Shown: positions 36,211-47,500 of the stretch, in pieces
Position numbering within the stretch: the stretch's first letter is position 1
Layout: each line of letters opens with the position of its first letter
Source of the DNA: Girardinichthys multiradiatus
Lineage: Eukaryota; Chordata; Actinopteri; Cyprinodontiformes; Goodeidae
DNA length: 64,000 nt
Assembly: GCF_021462225.1 (NCBI RefSeq)
Contig: NC_061816.1
Coordinates: forward strand, 8,953,390 to 9,017,389
Direction of reading: 5' to 3'
The notes under the pieces: model-generated
Databases searched by the model: none
What the model was told of the DNA's origin: nothing
Seen by the model: the letters and a program-made list of their open reading frames with translations, nothing else
Program-made: the position numbers and the translations under genes

Positions 36211-36801
36211 TTGGTGATGTACAAACCTGTAGTAGTTGTTGCTAAGCTACAGACACAAAACCCCAATGCTTTTGTGGCAATTTCTGGTGATTTTAACCAT
36301 GCTTCACTCTCTGCTACACTTCCAAAGTTTCAACAATTTGTCAGCTGCTCTACCAGAGAAAACAAAACATTGGATTTGTTTTATGCAAATGTCAAGGACT
36401 CATACATCTCTACAGCAAGACCTCCGCTAGGCAAATCAGATCACAATCTTGTTTTTCTCTGCTCGAAATATAAGCCCCTTGTTCAGAGGCAACCTGTAAT
36501 AAAGAGGACTGTGAGAAAATGGTCACAGGAAGCTGAAGAAGCTCTGCAAGGTTGCTTTGAGGCTACAGACTGGGACGCACTGTGCCAGCCACATGGAGAG
36601 GACATCAATGCCATGACTGAGTGTGTAACCGACTATATAAACTTCTGTGTGGATAACATCATCCCCACCAGAACCATGAGATGCTTCCCCAATAACAAAC
36701 CTTGGATCACCAGTGACCTGAAGGACCTGCTTAACAAGAAAAAAAGAGCCTTCAGAGAGAGGAGACAGAGAATTATTGAGGATTATACAGAAGCAACTTA
36801 A
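36211..36801 (+). pseudogene. LINE endonuclease C-terminal part and linker
   Basis: An open frame of 196 codons that lacks the endonuclease N-terminus. It carries GDFNHA, a KSDHNLVFL motif and the linker NNKPWITSDLKDLLNKKKRA that precedes RT in this LINE clade. It overlaps the RT frame by 26 nt in a different frame (+1), so the original single ORF has been broken by one indel around 36776-36801. Confidence 0.75.
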
Positions 36802-38593
36802 AGTCAAGATAAGAGACAGCAAGGAGGTGTACAATAAGAAGCTGGAGAGCAAGCTCCAGCAAAACAATATCACAGATGTGTGGACAGGGATGAAGAAGAT
36901 CACAGGCTTCAAGCAGAAGGATGATCAGACCAATGGACGTCTGGACAGAGCCAATGAACTGAACATATTCTTCAATAGGTTCAGTTCAGGAAGAAGCTCA
37001 GCATCCTCCTCTCCTGCTCACAGCCAAACAGACATCCCACCCTCCTTTGATCCACAGGACCCACAGCTGTCCAGTAACACCTCACATTTTTTATCTTCCA
37101 CCTCAGCCCTAGACCCTTCTGCTTCTACATGTTTGCATTCAACCATATCAGAAGATGCTGATGCTTCCTTTGCTTCCCCCTTCCACCTGTGTGTCTCAAG
37201 AAGTCAGGTGAAGAGACAACTGGAGAGACTGAATAGGAATAAGGCTGCAGGTCCAGATCATGTCAGCCCTAGAGTCCTGAAGGCCTGTGCAGAGCAGCTC
37301 TGTGGGATTCTGCAGCACCTCTTCAACCTTAGCCTGGCCCAGAAGAAGGTTCCGGTGTTGTGGAAGACCTCCTGTCTTGTTCCGGTACCAAAGAAAACTC
37401 ACCCATCAGTCCTCAATGACTATAGACCTGTTGCCCTGACATCCCACATCATGAAGGTCCTAGAGAGACTCCTGTTGGCCCACCTGAGTAAGCAAACAAT
37501 AAACCATCAGGACCCCCTTCAGTTTGCTTATCGCTGTGGAGTTGGAGTTGAAGATGCCATCATACACCTGCTTCAACAAACCCACTGTCATCTGGACAAA
37601 GCCAGCAGCACTGTGAGGATCATGTTCTTTGATTTCTCCAGTGCATTTAATACAATCCAACCTGATTTGCTTTGTCAGAAACTCCAGAAAACTCAGGTGG
37701 AGGCCTCAACAATCTCCTGGATCAAAGACTACCTGACAAACAGACCACAGTTTGTGAGACTGAAGGGTTGTGAGTCTAACCAGGTAGTCAGCAGCACAGG
37801 AGCACCACAGGGGACGGTACTCTCACCATTCCTTTTCACTCTGTACACCTCAGACTTCCAGTACAAGACAGACTCTTGTCATCTGCAGAAATACTCAGAT
37901 GATTCTGCAGTCGTGGGGTGGATCAGAGATGGACAAGAAGCTGAGTACAGGAATGTGGTGGACCGCTTTGTGGCATGGTGTGGAAACAATCATCTCATGT
38001 TGAACGTGACTAAAACAAAGGAGATGATTGTAGATTTTAAGAGAAACAGGAATAAGTCAAACACTATTTCTATCATGGGAGAAGAAGTGGAGGTGGTGGA
38101 GGAGTATAAATACCTCGGTGTTCACCTGGACAACAGACTAGAGTGGAGATGCAACTGTGAAGCCATCTACAAGAAGGGACAGAGCAGACTGTACTTCTTG
38201 AGGAAGCTTAGGTCCTTTGGTGTTTGCAGCAAGATGCTGCATATCTTCTATAAGTCTGTTGTGGAGAATGTGATCTCTTCTGCCATCATCTGCTGGGGAA
38301 GCAGCATCAGAACCAGGGACTTAAAAAAGCTCAACAAGCTGATAAAGAAGGCTGCCTCTGTTCTGGGGACTCCTCTGCAACCTCTGGAGATCATTGTGGA
38401 AAGACGGATTCTTCATAAAATTAAGAACATTATGGAGAACTCTGAGCATCCTCTTCATGAGACAGTCGTACAACAACAGAGTGTCTTCAGTCAGAGGCTT
38501 CTTCAGATGTGCTGTAAAACAGACCTCTACAGGAGATCCTTCCTGCCCACAGCCATCAGCATCTACAACGACTCTTTGAAGAAACCTACATAA
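36776..38593 (+). CDS. LINE reverse transcriptase (605 codons)
   Basis: The long uninterrupted frame begins inside the linker (KQLKVKIRDSKEVYNKKLES). RT hallmarks follow: NKAAGPDHVSPRVLK, LVPVPKK, NDYRPVALTS, the catalytic FFDFSSAFNTI, STGAPQGTVLSPFLFTLY and a YSDD box. SDD in place of the usual ADD is common in this fish clade and keeps both metal-binding Asp. YKYLGVHLD and the C-terminal thumb/connection run to KKPT and TAA. The RT appears intact. The endonuclease is truncated and out of frame, so the element cannot move on its own, but the protein frame is young. The start codon listed is simply the first ATG. Confidence 0.8.
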   Translation: MRIIQKQLKVKIRDSKEVYNKKLESKLQQNNITDVWTGMKKITGFKQKDDQTNGRLDRANELNIFFNRFSSGRSSASSSPAHSQTDIPPSFDPQDPQLSSNTSHFLSSTSALDPSASTCLHSTISEDADASFASPFHLCVSRSQVKRQLERLNRNKAAGPDHVSPRVLKACAEQLCGILQHLFNLSLAQKKVPVLWKTSCLVPVPKKTHPSVLNDYRPVALTSHIMKVLERLLLAHLSKQTINHQDPLQFAYRCGVGVEDAIIHLLQQTHCHLDKASSTVRIMFFDFSSAFNTIQPDLLCQKLQKTQVEASTISWIKDYLTNRPQFVRLKGCESNQVVSSTGAPQGTVLSPFLFTLYTSDFQYKTDSCHLQKYSDDSAVVGWIRDGQEAEYRNVVDRFVAWCGNNHLMLNVTKTKEMIVDFKRNRNKSNTISIMGEEVEVVEEYKYLGVHLDNRLEWRCNCEAIYKKGQSRLYFLRKLRSFGVCSKMLHIFYKSVVENVISSAIICWGSSIRTRDLKKLNKLIKKAASVLGTPLQPLEIIVERRILHKIKNIMENSEHPLHETVVQQQSVFSQRLLQMCCKTDLYRRSFLPTAISIYNDSLKKPT

Positions 38594-38660
38594 TATGAGC
38601 TATAACAACATTTAATTTCCCTTTGGGATTAATAAAGTATTTTTGAATTGAATTGAATAA

Positions 38661-40330
38661 AGGTTATTTTTGCACTTTGATAAAGTAATGTTAAGATAAA
38701 AAAGACACACAGGAAGAAGTTGTTATACTCAAATTTACTGCAATGGACTACACAATGATTTTTAAATTGGGAAGTGTATTGTTAACTGTCTAAACAAACT
38801 AAAGGAACTGGGGGAACCACCTGTTCCTGAAAGACTAGTTTCAGTCACAATAAGAGTCTGACTCTGGTTGTTTGGCCTGCAGTACCAGCTAACTCAACAC
38901 CAGGGCCCAGACTTGACTTATACTCGTGGTGTGGGACTCAAGTCTTGAGAATATTTGTTATCTCATGTAATCAGTGTGAATGTTTATTGCAATAGACCTC
39001 TCAAATTAGTATGTTTTCAGTTTTAATGTGGTGCATTAGTGCAGCACTATAGCCACAGAACACGATCAGTGCCATATAAAGAAGTGTTACAGGAAGACTA
39101 CTTGGTGCTAATCTGACAAAGAACCTACTTGTCTGTCTTTAGAGACTTGACTTGACTTGCAAAATTACTAGTTAACATTCCAGGGGTGTTGTTGCATTAA
39201 GCCTCAACAGTTGGCAGAGTTGCTGAGTAACAGAATTGCTTCATGATGGAAAAACACACAAAGGTAAGTTGAAATTTGATCATAAAGTCAGACATTGCTT
39301 AGCTTCAACCAGATTTACTGTGAGAAAACGAAGGACAACATTGTAATGATTTATACTACATTAATTTAAACTAACGTCTGTTATCTATCATAACAGCCTG
39401 CCTCTCTGGTGTGTTGACACAATAATACTATTGTTGTAGCTGCTTCCAGCAATAACTACATGGGGTAAAATTCCTGTTATTGCTGTTGTATTTGTATATC
39501 TTGATGCTCACTGAGCAGGTGTTTGAACAAAGAGACTTTAGGAGAGTCAAGGAGACACTGAAAGCTGACTGAGCAGCTGATGTTGTGGAACACAAGATGA
39601 CTGAGGTCTATAATTAAGGTTTTTCAATCAAGTAGTTTTGTTGTTGGATCTAAGCACCAAGGTACAGCCTAGATATGCATCCACCACTTTATTAGGTCCA
39701 GATGTTCCTGTTGAGTAACTTGTTAACACAAAAGATAGTTCAGCCAATCTACTAATCTACTGGGATCTTCAGGCACAACAATCTGAGTCCAAATAAGAGA
39801 AGAAATCCAGTTAGCAGCAGTCATGTGGACCACAATCCTTTGTTGATGTTACAGATCAGAGGATTCATGTACGCACAAAAACCTTGCAGCACAATGTTTG
39901 ACGCACAACTCGGCATGTACAATAATGTGGAAATCCATCAGTGCATCGAGCATAAAATGTATGTGAACCATCTCAGGGGCACTTTTATTCTCACTGAAAA
40001 ATAAACCTGTCAGATCAGCAGATTCATTCCTAACAAGTCAGGTTTGATGATTCCTGCAGTGGACAAGCTGGAGACAATCACACATGTCCATAAATTGCTA
40101 CATAAAGTTGTGTGTTATTGTGGAACGATGGCAGCTTTGGCTCAGCTGGAGGACATCACCAATGGAAGAAGTCATTGGGGAGCGTTTCTTTCAGAGATCG
40201 TAATGATCTGCTGGAACATGATGATGCATGGCTTATCAGCTGGTTGAGATTGCCCGGGGCAATCATCTTGGAGGTCTGCATGGAGCTGGCCTCACTGGTA
40301 CCGAGAGAAACCAGGAGGAACCGTGGTTCG
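38661..40330. other. No gene; repeats including a Tc1-like 5' end
   Basis: About 38880-39170 has ACTTGACTT-rich words at both ends, resembling a dispersed fish element. 39676-39790 (CCACTTTATTAGGTCC, then AGTAACTTGTTAACACAAA) matches the 5' end of the 22644-23833 Tc1 family; the 3' part of that element is at 41300-41510. I saw no host exons. Confidence 0.45.
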
Positions 40331-41510
40331 CTGGTGCCAGTTCAAGTTCTCAGTTTACTGTTTACTGCAAACTGGGATGTATGAAGGCCAAGTGGGAGTT
40401 GACATATCTACGCACAGTTTCATGCCTTTGAATTTTTTTTGTGCGCTGGGAGTCAGAATTTCTCCTGCGCACTCTTTAGTGCATGAGACCCCAGAGGAGA
40501 TACAGACTGGTTCAAGATGATTGGAAGTCAGTGAAAGCTCAAATAACAAATGTATACAACTAAAGTATAAAGAATCTCTGTGTTTTATTTATGGTTTGGT
40601 ATTTTTTCTCTTTTATATTCTACTTGTTTACTAGTCTTATTTCCTCTGTGTTAGTTTCCTTTCTACTTGTAGTCCTTTCTTGTTTAGTTCCTCTAGTTTA
40701 GCTTTATTCTCCAGCACCTCTGGTTAGGTTGTGTTTACTTATTGTTTACATTTTGTTTGTTTACATTCTAGTCCTCATGTTCTCTGCTTCCCTTCCAGTC
40801 TATTCAGTCAGTGTGGTTTTAGGTTTGTTTACTTTTGTAGTCAGGGTTTCTTTATGGTTTTGCTAGTTCTTAGGTTGTTGTGTTCCCTCAGTTTTCTCAG
40901 TTTCCTTTAGTTCATGTTTATTCTTGATTCATTCTTGATGCTTTATTTATCTTGGTCTATAGTTTCGTTTAGGTTTGCTCACTGTCGTGTTAATTAGTCC
41001 CTTTCCTCATGCTTTAGTTTTATTAGGTTCACCTGCTCCCTCTGCCTCCCTGCTTCCATGTCTCACCTGTTCCCTGTTTCTTTGATTACCTGCCCTTTTG
41101 TTATCCCTCAGTATATTAGTTGGTTTTGTGTCATTGTGTTTTGTTGGTTCCTCCCGATCACAACCTCTGATTAAGTTCAGTGCATCTCTGAATAAAGCTG
41201 AAGACCGATTCATAATGCTGCTGCCAAGTTCTTGTCTGCGCTCAGGTCCACCCCAAAACCCCATCGTGACACCTGCAGACAAAACCAGTCCAAACTCTGC
41301 ACTACTGAGCATAAGGTGGAACGAGAGATTCTCATCAATGATGTGCAGCCAACAAATCTGCAGCAACTGTGTGATGCTGTCATGTTAATATGGACCAGAA
41401 TCTCTGAGGAATGTTTCTGACACCTTGTTGAATCTGTCATGAAGAAATAGTTTGGTTCTGAAGGAAAAATGGGTTTTAACCCAGGACTGCCAAGGTGTAC
41501 TTTATATACT
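40330..41510. repeat. Repeat patchwork: shared block, T-rich element, Tc1 3' piece
   Basis: 40330-40560 matches 11673-11950. 40580-41285 is a pyrimidine-rich element ending in GCTCAGGTCC..CGTGACA. 41300-41510 matches the Tc1 3' end of D1 (12500-12674 joined to 15066-15100) and contains the empty hAT target GTTTTAAC at 41473-41480. Confidence 0.6.
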
Positions 41511-41966
41511 ACACCCTCTTTAGCTTTGGGATCATACATGAGTCTGTAATATTATCTGGTCTTTATTAATTATTATTAGGTAAAAATTGTATTTAAATCC
41601 AACTTTAACTGCAGAAAAATACACCAGATTCACCATGTATTTTCCAGTGTCTTGAACCACGTTAATCTGTAAAAATGTTAACTACTAATTTCCTAAATGA
41701 CTTTATCAGGGTTATATGATAGTGGAGGAATATTAGCTGATGCTTCTTTTTAAAAAGGTTTCAGTTCATTGAGATTTCCAGGCTTGTTCAGGCTTGTTTC
41801 TCTCAGGTTTCCAGTAAAGCATTCCAGGTAGTTTGTGAGGTGGAGTTTTGCTGGTACTGCTGCAGACAAAACCAGTCCAAACTCTTGCTTTTATAAAAGT
41901 GGTCTCTCTTCATGTTGATCAGTTTATCAAGGTTCTGCTTCCAGCAGGATAACCAGTCTAAACATA

Positions 41967-43576
41967 CAGGTCCTTCTCAAAATATTAGCATATTGTGATA
42001 AAGTTCACTATTTTCCATAATGTCATGATGAAAATTTAACATTCATATATTTTAGATTCATTGCACACTAACTGAAATATTTCAGGTCTTTTATTGTCTT
42101 AATACGGATGATTTTGGCATACAGCTCATGAAAACCCAAAATTCCTATCTCACAAAATTAGCATATTTCATCCGACCAATAAAAGAAAACTGTTTTTAAT
42201 ACAAAAAACGTCAACCTTCAAATAATCATGTACAGTTATGCACTCAATACTTGGTCGGGAATCCTTTTGCAGAAATGACTGCTTCAATGCGGCGTGGCAT
42301 GGAGGCAATCAACCTGTGGCACTGCTGAGGTCTTATGGAGGCCCAGGATGCTTCGATAGCGGCCTTTAGCTCATCCAGAGTGTTGGGTCTTGAGTCTCTC
42401 AACGTTCTCTTCACAATATCCCACAGATTCTCTATGGGGTTCAGGTCAGGAGAGTTGGCAGGCCAATTGAGCACAGTGATACCATGGTCAGTAAACCATT
42501 TACCAGTGGTTTTGGCACTGTGAGCAGGTGCCAGGTCGTGCTGAAAAATGAAATCTTCATCTCCATAAAGCTTTTCAGCAGATGGAAGCATGAAGTGCTC
42601 CAAAATCTCCTGATAGCTAGCTGCATTGACCCTGCCCTTGATAAAACACAGTGGACCAACACCAGCAGCTGACACGGCACCCCAGACCATCACTGACTGT
42701 GGGTACTTGACACTGGACTTCTGGCATTTTGGCATTTCCTTCTCCCCAGTCTTCCTCCAGACTCTGGCACCTTGATTTCCGAATGACATGCAGAATTTGC
42801 TTTCATCCGAAAAAAGTACTTTGGACCACTGAGCAACAGTCCAGTGCTGCTTCTCTGTAGCCCAGGTCAGGCGCTTCTGCCGCTGTTTCTGGTTCAAAAG
42901 TGGCTTGACCTGGGGAATGCGGCACCTGTAGCCCATTTCCTGCACACGCCTGTGCACGGTGGTTCTGGATGTTTCTACTCCAAACTCAGTCCACTGGTTC
43001 CGCTGGTCCACCAAGGTCTGGAATCGGCCCTTCTCCACAATCTTCCTCAGGGTCCGGTCACCTCTTCTTGTTGTGCAGCGTTTTCTGCCACACTTTTTCC
43101 TTCCCACAGACTTCCCACTGAGGTGCCTTGATACAGCACTCTGGGAACAGCCTATTCGTTCAGAAATGTCTTTCTGTGTCTTACCCTCTTGCTTGAGGGT
43201 GTCAATAGTGGCCTTCTGGACAGCAGTCAGGTCGGCAGTCTTACCCATGATTGGGGTTTTGAGTGATGAACCAGGCTGGGAGTTTTAAAGGCCTCAGGAA
43301 TCTTTTGCAGGTGTTTAGAGTTAACTCGTTGATTCAGATGATTAGGTTCATGACTCGTTTAGAGACCCTTTTAATGATATGCTAATTTTGTGAGATAGGA
43401 ATTTTGGGTTTTCATGAGCTGTATGCCAAAATCATCCGTATTAAGACAATAAAAGACCTGAAATATTTCAGTTAGTGTGCAATGAATCTAAAATATATGA
43501 ATGTTAAATTTTCATCATGACATTATGGAAAATAATGAACTATATCACAATATGCTAATATTTTGAGAAGGACCTG
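41967..43576 (-). mobile_element. Complete Tc1-like transposon (1610 bp, ~200-bp TIRs)
   Basis: The element lies between TA dinucleotides (41965-41966 and 43577-43578) and starts CAGGTCCTTCTCAAAATATT. Its terminal inverted repeats are about 200 bp each (41967-42166 and 43377-43576) with few mismatches. It encloses one uninterrupted transposase on the - strand. Related copies in the window are the defective one at 17838-19023 and an end fragment at 44341-44583. The long near-identical TIRs and the open ORF point to recent activity. Confidence 0.93.
42244..43248 (-). CDS. Tc1-like DDE transposase, 334 aa, apparently intact
   Basis: Cut-and-paste transposase that binds its inverted repeats and integrates at TA. 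The N-terminus (MGKTADLTAVQKATID) leads into two helix-turn-helix regions (KDISERIGCSQSAVSRHL, then TTRRGDRTLRKIV) with a basic GRKKCGRKR linker. The catalytic domain shows the three acidic positions: LFSDESKF, FQHDLAPAH and SPDLNPIENLW, with spacing compatible with DD34E. The length of 334 residues is close to the usual 335-350. The start is the ATG at 43248, about 130 bp inside the right TIR. No stop or frameshift is seen, unlike the relative at 17826-18695. Activity itself cannot be judged from sequence. Confidence 0.93.
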   Translation of the reverse strand: MGKTADLTAVQKATIDTLKQEGKTQKDISERIGCSQSAVSRHLSGKSVGRKKCGRKRCTTRRGDRTLRKIVEKGRFQTLVDQRNQWTEFGVETSRTTVHRRVQEMGYRCRIPQVKPLLNQKQRQKRLTWATEKQHWTVAQWSKVLFSDESKFCMSFGNQGARVWRKTGEKEMPKCQKSSVKYPQSVMVWGAVSAAGVGPLCFIKGRVNAASYQEILEHFMLPSAEKLYGDEDFIFQHDLAPAHSAKTTGKWFTDHGITVLNWPANSPDLNPIENLWDIVKRTLRDSRPNTLDELKAAIEASWASIRPQQCHRLIASMPRRIEAVISAKGFPTKY

Positions 43577-44583
43577 TATGTGAGACTGTATGTGAAAGAC
43601 CAACACAAAGTAGAGTATAATTGTGCAATGAAATGGCAATTTCCATTTTATTTATTGATTAATTTCTAAACAATGATGCATACATTTTCATTTTCTCCCT
43701 TTGCTCTGATACCTCTGAACAAAATTCAGGAACCCCTTAATTTATGAAGTGCAATTTAATCTCAGAATAAATGCAGCATCATGATGACCAAGGAACACAG
43801 CAGACAGGTCAGTGAGGAAGTTTAAAACAGGTTTAGGTTATAAATGAAACTCTAAAGCTTTGACTTTGTCACAGAGCAATGCTAAAAGGCCAAAGGTGTT
43901 AATCAGAGAAGCATTCAAGATGCCAAGGATTATGCTGGATGTCTACAGCTCAGGTGGGAGGATCCATATTTTGCTAAATCCATAAGAAATCAGGTCAGCA
44001 GTTTGACACACAGAACTGCAGATCTTACATACGTGCTTAGACTGTAAAAAGTTGGATGGATGAAAATATTCTCAAACACAATCAAGAAAAAAATCTTGTT
44101 TGTGCTCCAGAAAAGCACACAACTTTGGTAGTGAAAACTCTTCCTCAAGCTTCTAAGGTCAAGTCTTCCAGTAACATTGTGGTAAATTCTGACTGGTTTT
44201 ACCTAAGATCAGGGGTCTCCAACTCCAGTCCTAATACAACTTTTAGATACAGCCGTGCTCCAACACACCTGAATGAAATGACTGAATTATCTCCTCAGCA
44301 TGTCATCAAGGTCTGCAGAGGTCTGGTAGCAAGCCATGTACAGGTCCTTCTCAAAATATTAGCATATTGTGATAAAGTTCATTATTTTCCATAATGTCAT
44401 GATGAAAATTTAACATTCATATATTTTAGATTCATTGCACACTAACTGAAATATTTCAGGTCTTTTATTGTCTTAATATGGATGATTTTGTCATACAGCT
44501 CATGAAAACCCAAAATTCCTATCTCACAAAATTAGCATATCATTAAAAGGGTCTCTAAACGAGCTATGAACCTAATCATCTGA
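43577..44583 (+). repeat. Nested repeat block: Tc1 5' fragment, hAT-like piece, Tc1 end
   Basis: 43577-44210 (GTGAAAGACCAACACAAAGT, GACCAAGGAACACAGCAGAC) is a decayed 5' half of a common fish Tc1 family, also at 51783 and 58388. 44211-44340 begins GGGGTCTCCAACTCCAGTCC, like a hAT-related repeat, and matches 59036-59165. 44341-44583 is a terminal fragment of the Tc1 family of 41967-43576, cut off just inside its TIR. Confidence 0.7.
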
Positions 44584-47500
44584 ATCACCAAGTTTCATGG
44601 CCTACATATACTCCTCTGTTCTGTTCAATCATTGCTGGATCATTTTGTGTACTTATGTTTCTGTCCATCTACGTTCTGCCACCCATGTTTAGTCTGTTTT
44701 GGTTTATTAATTAAACCCTTTTATTTTTACTTGGTGCTGTCGGTCTGCGTTTGGGTCCCATTCTTGAAACCATACTGACAAAGAGTTGCAGTAGAAGATG
44801 ATATAATCCAACTTTTGATAATTTATTTTTTGTGGGATTTAAAGTTGTACTTGTTTCATCGCAACTTCAAAGAAAAGAAAGTTGTTTCAGGCAATTGAGA
44901 AATACTTAAGCCAGCTGTCTGTCCGAACAAAGACCAACAGAGGAACTAGAGTTTGTATCGTCATGGAGGTTTGTGAAATTGATCACTGTGAGATAATCTG
45001 TGTGTAACCTTGCATGACTGCACTGTAAGAAACATTTTCTGCAACAATATCAGTTCAAGTGTATTGTCTCAACCAGCCACTATGGTATTGAAATCATTTA
45101 AATGTTCAAACAAGGTTTCACTGTAAATGCTTCTGCCTTTAAGATAAATATAACCAAGGCTCAGCTTTTAATAAGAATCTTGATTTTTCATAAACTGCCA
45201 ATTACAATTTGTACAAAACCTACTTAAAAAATTATAATGATGTAAATCAAATTTGTTTTTATATAGACATTTCTTTAAGTTTTACACAATGATGAAAAAA
45301 ATATATTTGTATACCTCAGACCACTGTTCGTAAAAACAACTTGATTCATGCAAAAGGGTAAAAAATGAAACCATTATGATATTTAGAAACACGATTTATT
45401 TCCAACAATTCTTTGCAATAATCAGTCCTTTTTCAGCACCACCTTGACAAATCATCTAGTCCCTATATTAATAAAATTTGCTATTATATTTTTAAAGCCA
45501 AATGTATTCTTGGGGTTGATGCTATTTATCCTCTGTACATAAAAACTTATTTGCTAAAATTGCAATTTACTACACAAAAGTTCATTTTTGATCTAATCTA
45601 ATCTAAAGCAATATTAAGTCATTCTTAGTCTTGGTTCCAGTCTTTCAAACATCAAATTGGTTATTTCATTAACTCAATCACACTAAAATACACATTCTAT
45701 ATGTTTCATAACATTGAACATCTAACAAGCTGCAGAGCAACATTAATACCAAATTTGTGAAGAAGGACAAAATACATTGAAAGAAAATGCCCTCCATCTT
45801 GCCACAATGTGATAGTACTATTTTCTTTAAACAGGTGAAAATACTAAAATGCTACATGAACATGGCACAATGCAAAGTACTGTGGAAGACACTGGCTTTA
45901 TGAGCGTGAAAGTGACACTGATATAAAAATAGCTAAAATAGCGGGGTGCACGAAACTTAGAATTTTTGGACATTGGAGTTATAAAACAACGGCAAATTTC
46001 TTCGATATTAGGTTTATTTGGTCCTGTCAGACACGTTCTTCAAAATGAGATTGTTAAAAGCTGTCAAACAGCTATTAAATCTTAGTACCTTATCAGTTGT
46101 GACATCAGTCACAGAACACAGAGTATGGAGAAAAGTCCAAACGTCTTTCTTCAGGAGTCAGTCTAGTGGTCAGCTAAACTAACTTTTGTATCATTTTCTA
46201 AGGCTAATTAAACAAATCTTTCACTATAAAAGGCAAATTGATGTTAAATAACACTACAGTAGCCTATATGAAAGCTCTACACTTTTGAATGTGTTCTTAG
46301 TTTATTGTCGTTTTCTCAATCAATCAGTGTTACTATGTAAATGCAGGTGTTGAGATAGCTGAATATATCAGTCCGCCAGAGGTTGTGTAAAATTACACGC
46401 TAAATGCGCAGGTTAACTGATACATTAAGTAGCTTCGCTACACCTACATTCACGTAATAACATGGACGTTGTTCAGTTCAGAAAACAGAAGGAAACTCAA
46501 ATTATTTCACACAAGAGTTGCAGTAAAATCACCCCAACTCTAATAAAACGATTTCTGTCTTTTTATTCATTCTGATTGTTCTGTGACTGATGTCATGGCT
46601 AATAGGTACCAACTTTTAAGTAATTGACACAACTTCACTTCACAATGATCATATTCCTTTCACTGTTTAAACGTTTCTGCAGAACCACAACTCAAAATTA
46701 ACAGAATTTAACCTTTAATACTGCTCAGACCAAATAATTAAAGATAACAGAACATTACCTATCTTTGTCTGAATTCCAGAGTGAGGGGCATGTCCTTTGG
46801 ATGTTTTTATGTTGAAAACATAAAGCATAGAAAAGGCGTAGCTCAGGGCTGCAGTGAGGGACTTTATGTGGTCATTAACAAACACTTGTTCAACAGAAAC
46901 TTTAAAAAGCTGTTTACCTAACAAAAAAAAAAAAGAAGCAAACTAAACAAGAGAACATGTCGAGTTCAGAAACTATTGATGCTGAAACATCTTCTATATA
47001 TGAAGTTAAACAATGATTACACTGAAGAAGGTTTTTTGCAAACATCTGTTTATATTTTTTTATCTGATCCTAAATGTATTCAAATATATTTTGTTCCATC
47101 TGTATGTGTTATATAGAGTCACAATGTATATTAGTCCTCTGATTGGGCAATGAGTTGTTTTACTTGAAGTATAACTACGCTGGATGAGAAATACTGAGAG
47201 GACTTTGGTCAGGAGAGGAAACGGTGACAGAAAATATCTGAAGTGGTCACATTTTGTCTTCAATATGAGACCGAAACGTGCTTGAGAGCAGAGTTGGTTG
47301 GTGTCCATTCACATCAAAGACAGAAACCTAACAAAGTACTCTAGTAGTGTGCTTAAAACACTTTGATAATGTGACACTGGTTTTGCCATTTTAAAGGTTA
47401 CGATATAAAAACCTAGGAATCACATTTTAGTTCTATTTAAACATGTAAAAAAAAAAGAGGACTATGCCAATAGCTGGCATTATTCTGCATGTAAATTTGT

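Larger units (their letters stand above)
36200..38660 (+). mobile_element. CR1/Rex1-type LINE, 5'-truncated, near-complete RT
   Basis: The element enters in the endonuclease domain (ISGDFNHA at about 36280; KSDHN at about 36435, a catalytic region of EEP endonucleases) and runs through RT to an A+T-rich tail: TTCCCTTTGGGATTAATAAA, then GAATT repeats near 38620-38660. This tail is typical of fish CR1-group elements. The missing endonuclease N-terminus indicates 5' truncation on insertion. D1 lacks it, so it inserted into D2 after duplication or was lost from D1. Confidence 0.87.
26023..41930. repeat. Segmental duplication copy D2 (partner D1, 1540-15538)
   Basis: Colinear with D1 (see there). 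It carries its own copies of the hAT MITE (26821-27327), dispersed repeats, the iteron element (32435-33000) and the signal-peptide exon. It is longer than D1 because of the CR1/Rex1-type LINE at 36200-38660 and repeats at 38.7-41.3 kb. The right end at 41930 jumps into a Tc1-family fragment identical to sequence at 54330. Confidence 0.93.

Noticed and set aside
44056..44394. 112-codon frame similar to 58880-59233
   Set aside because: It runs across a decayed Tc1 fragment and a hAT-like repeat and reads through their junction; not a gene.
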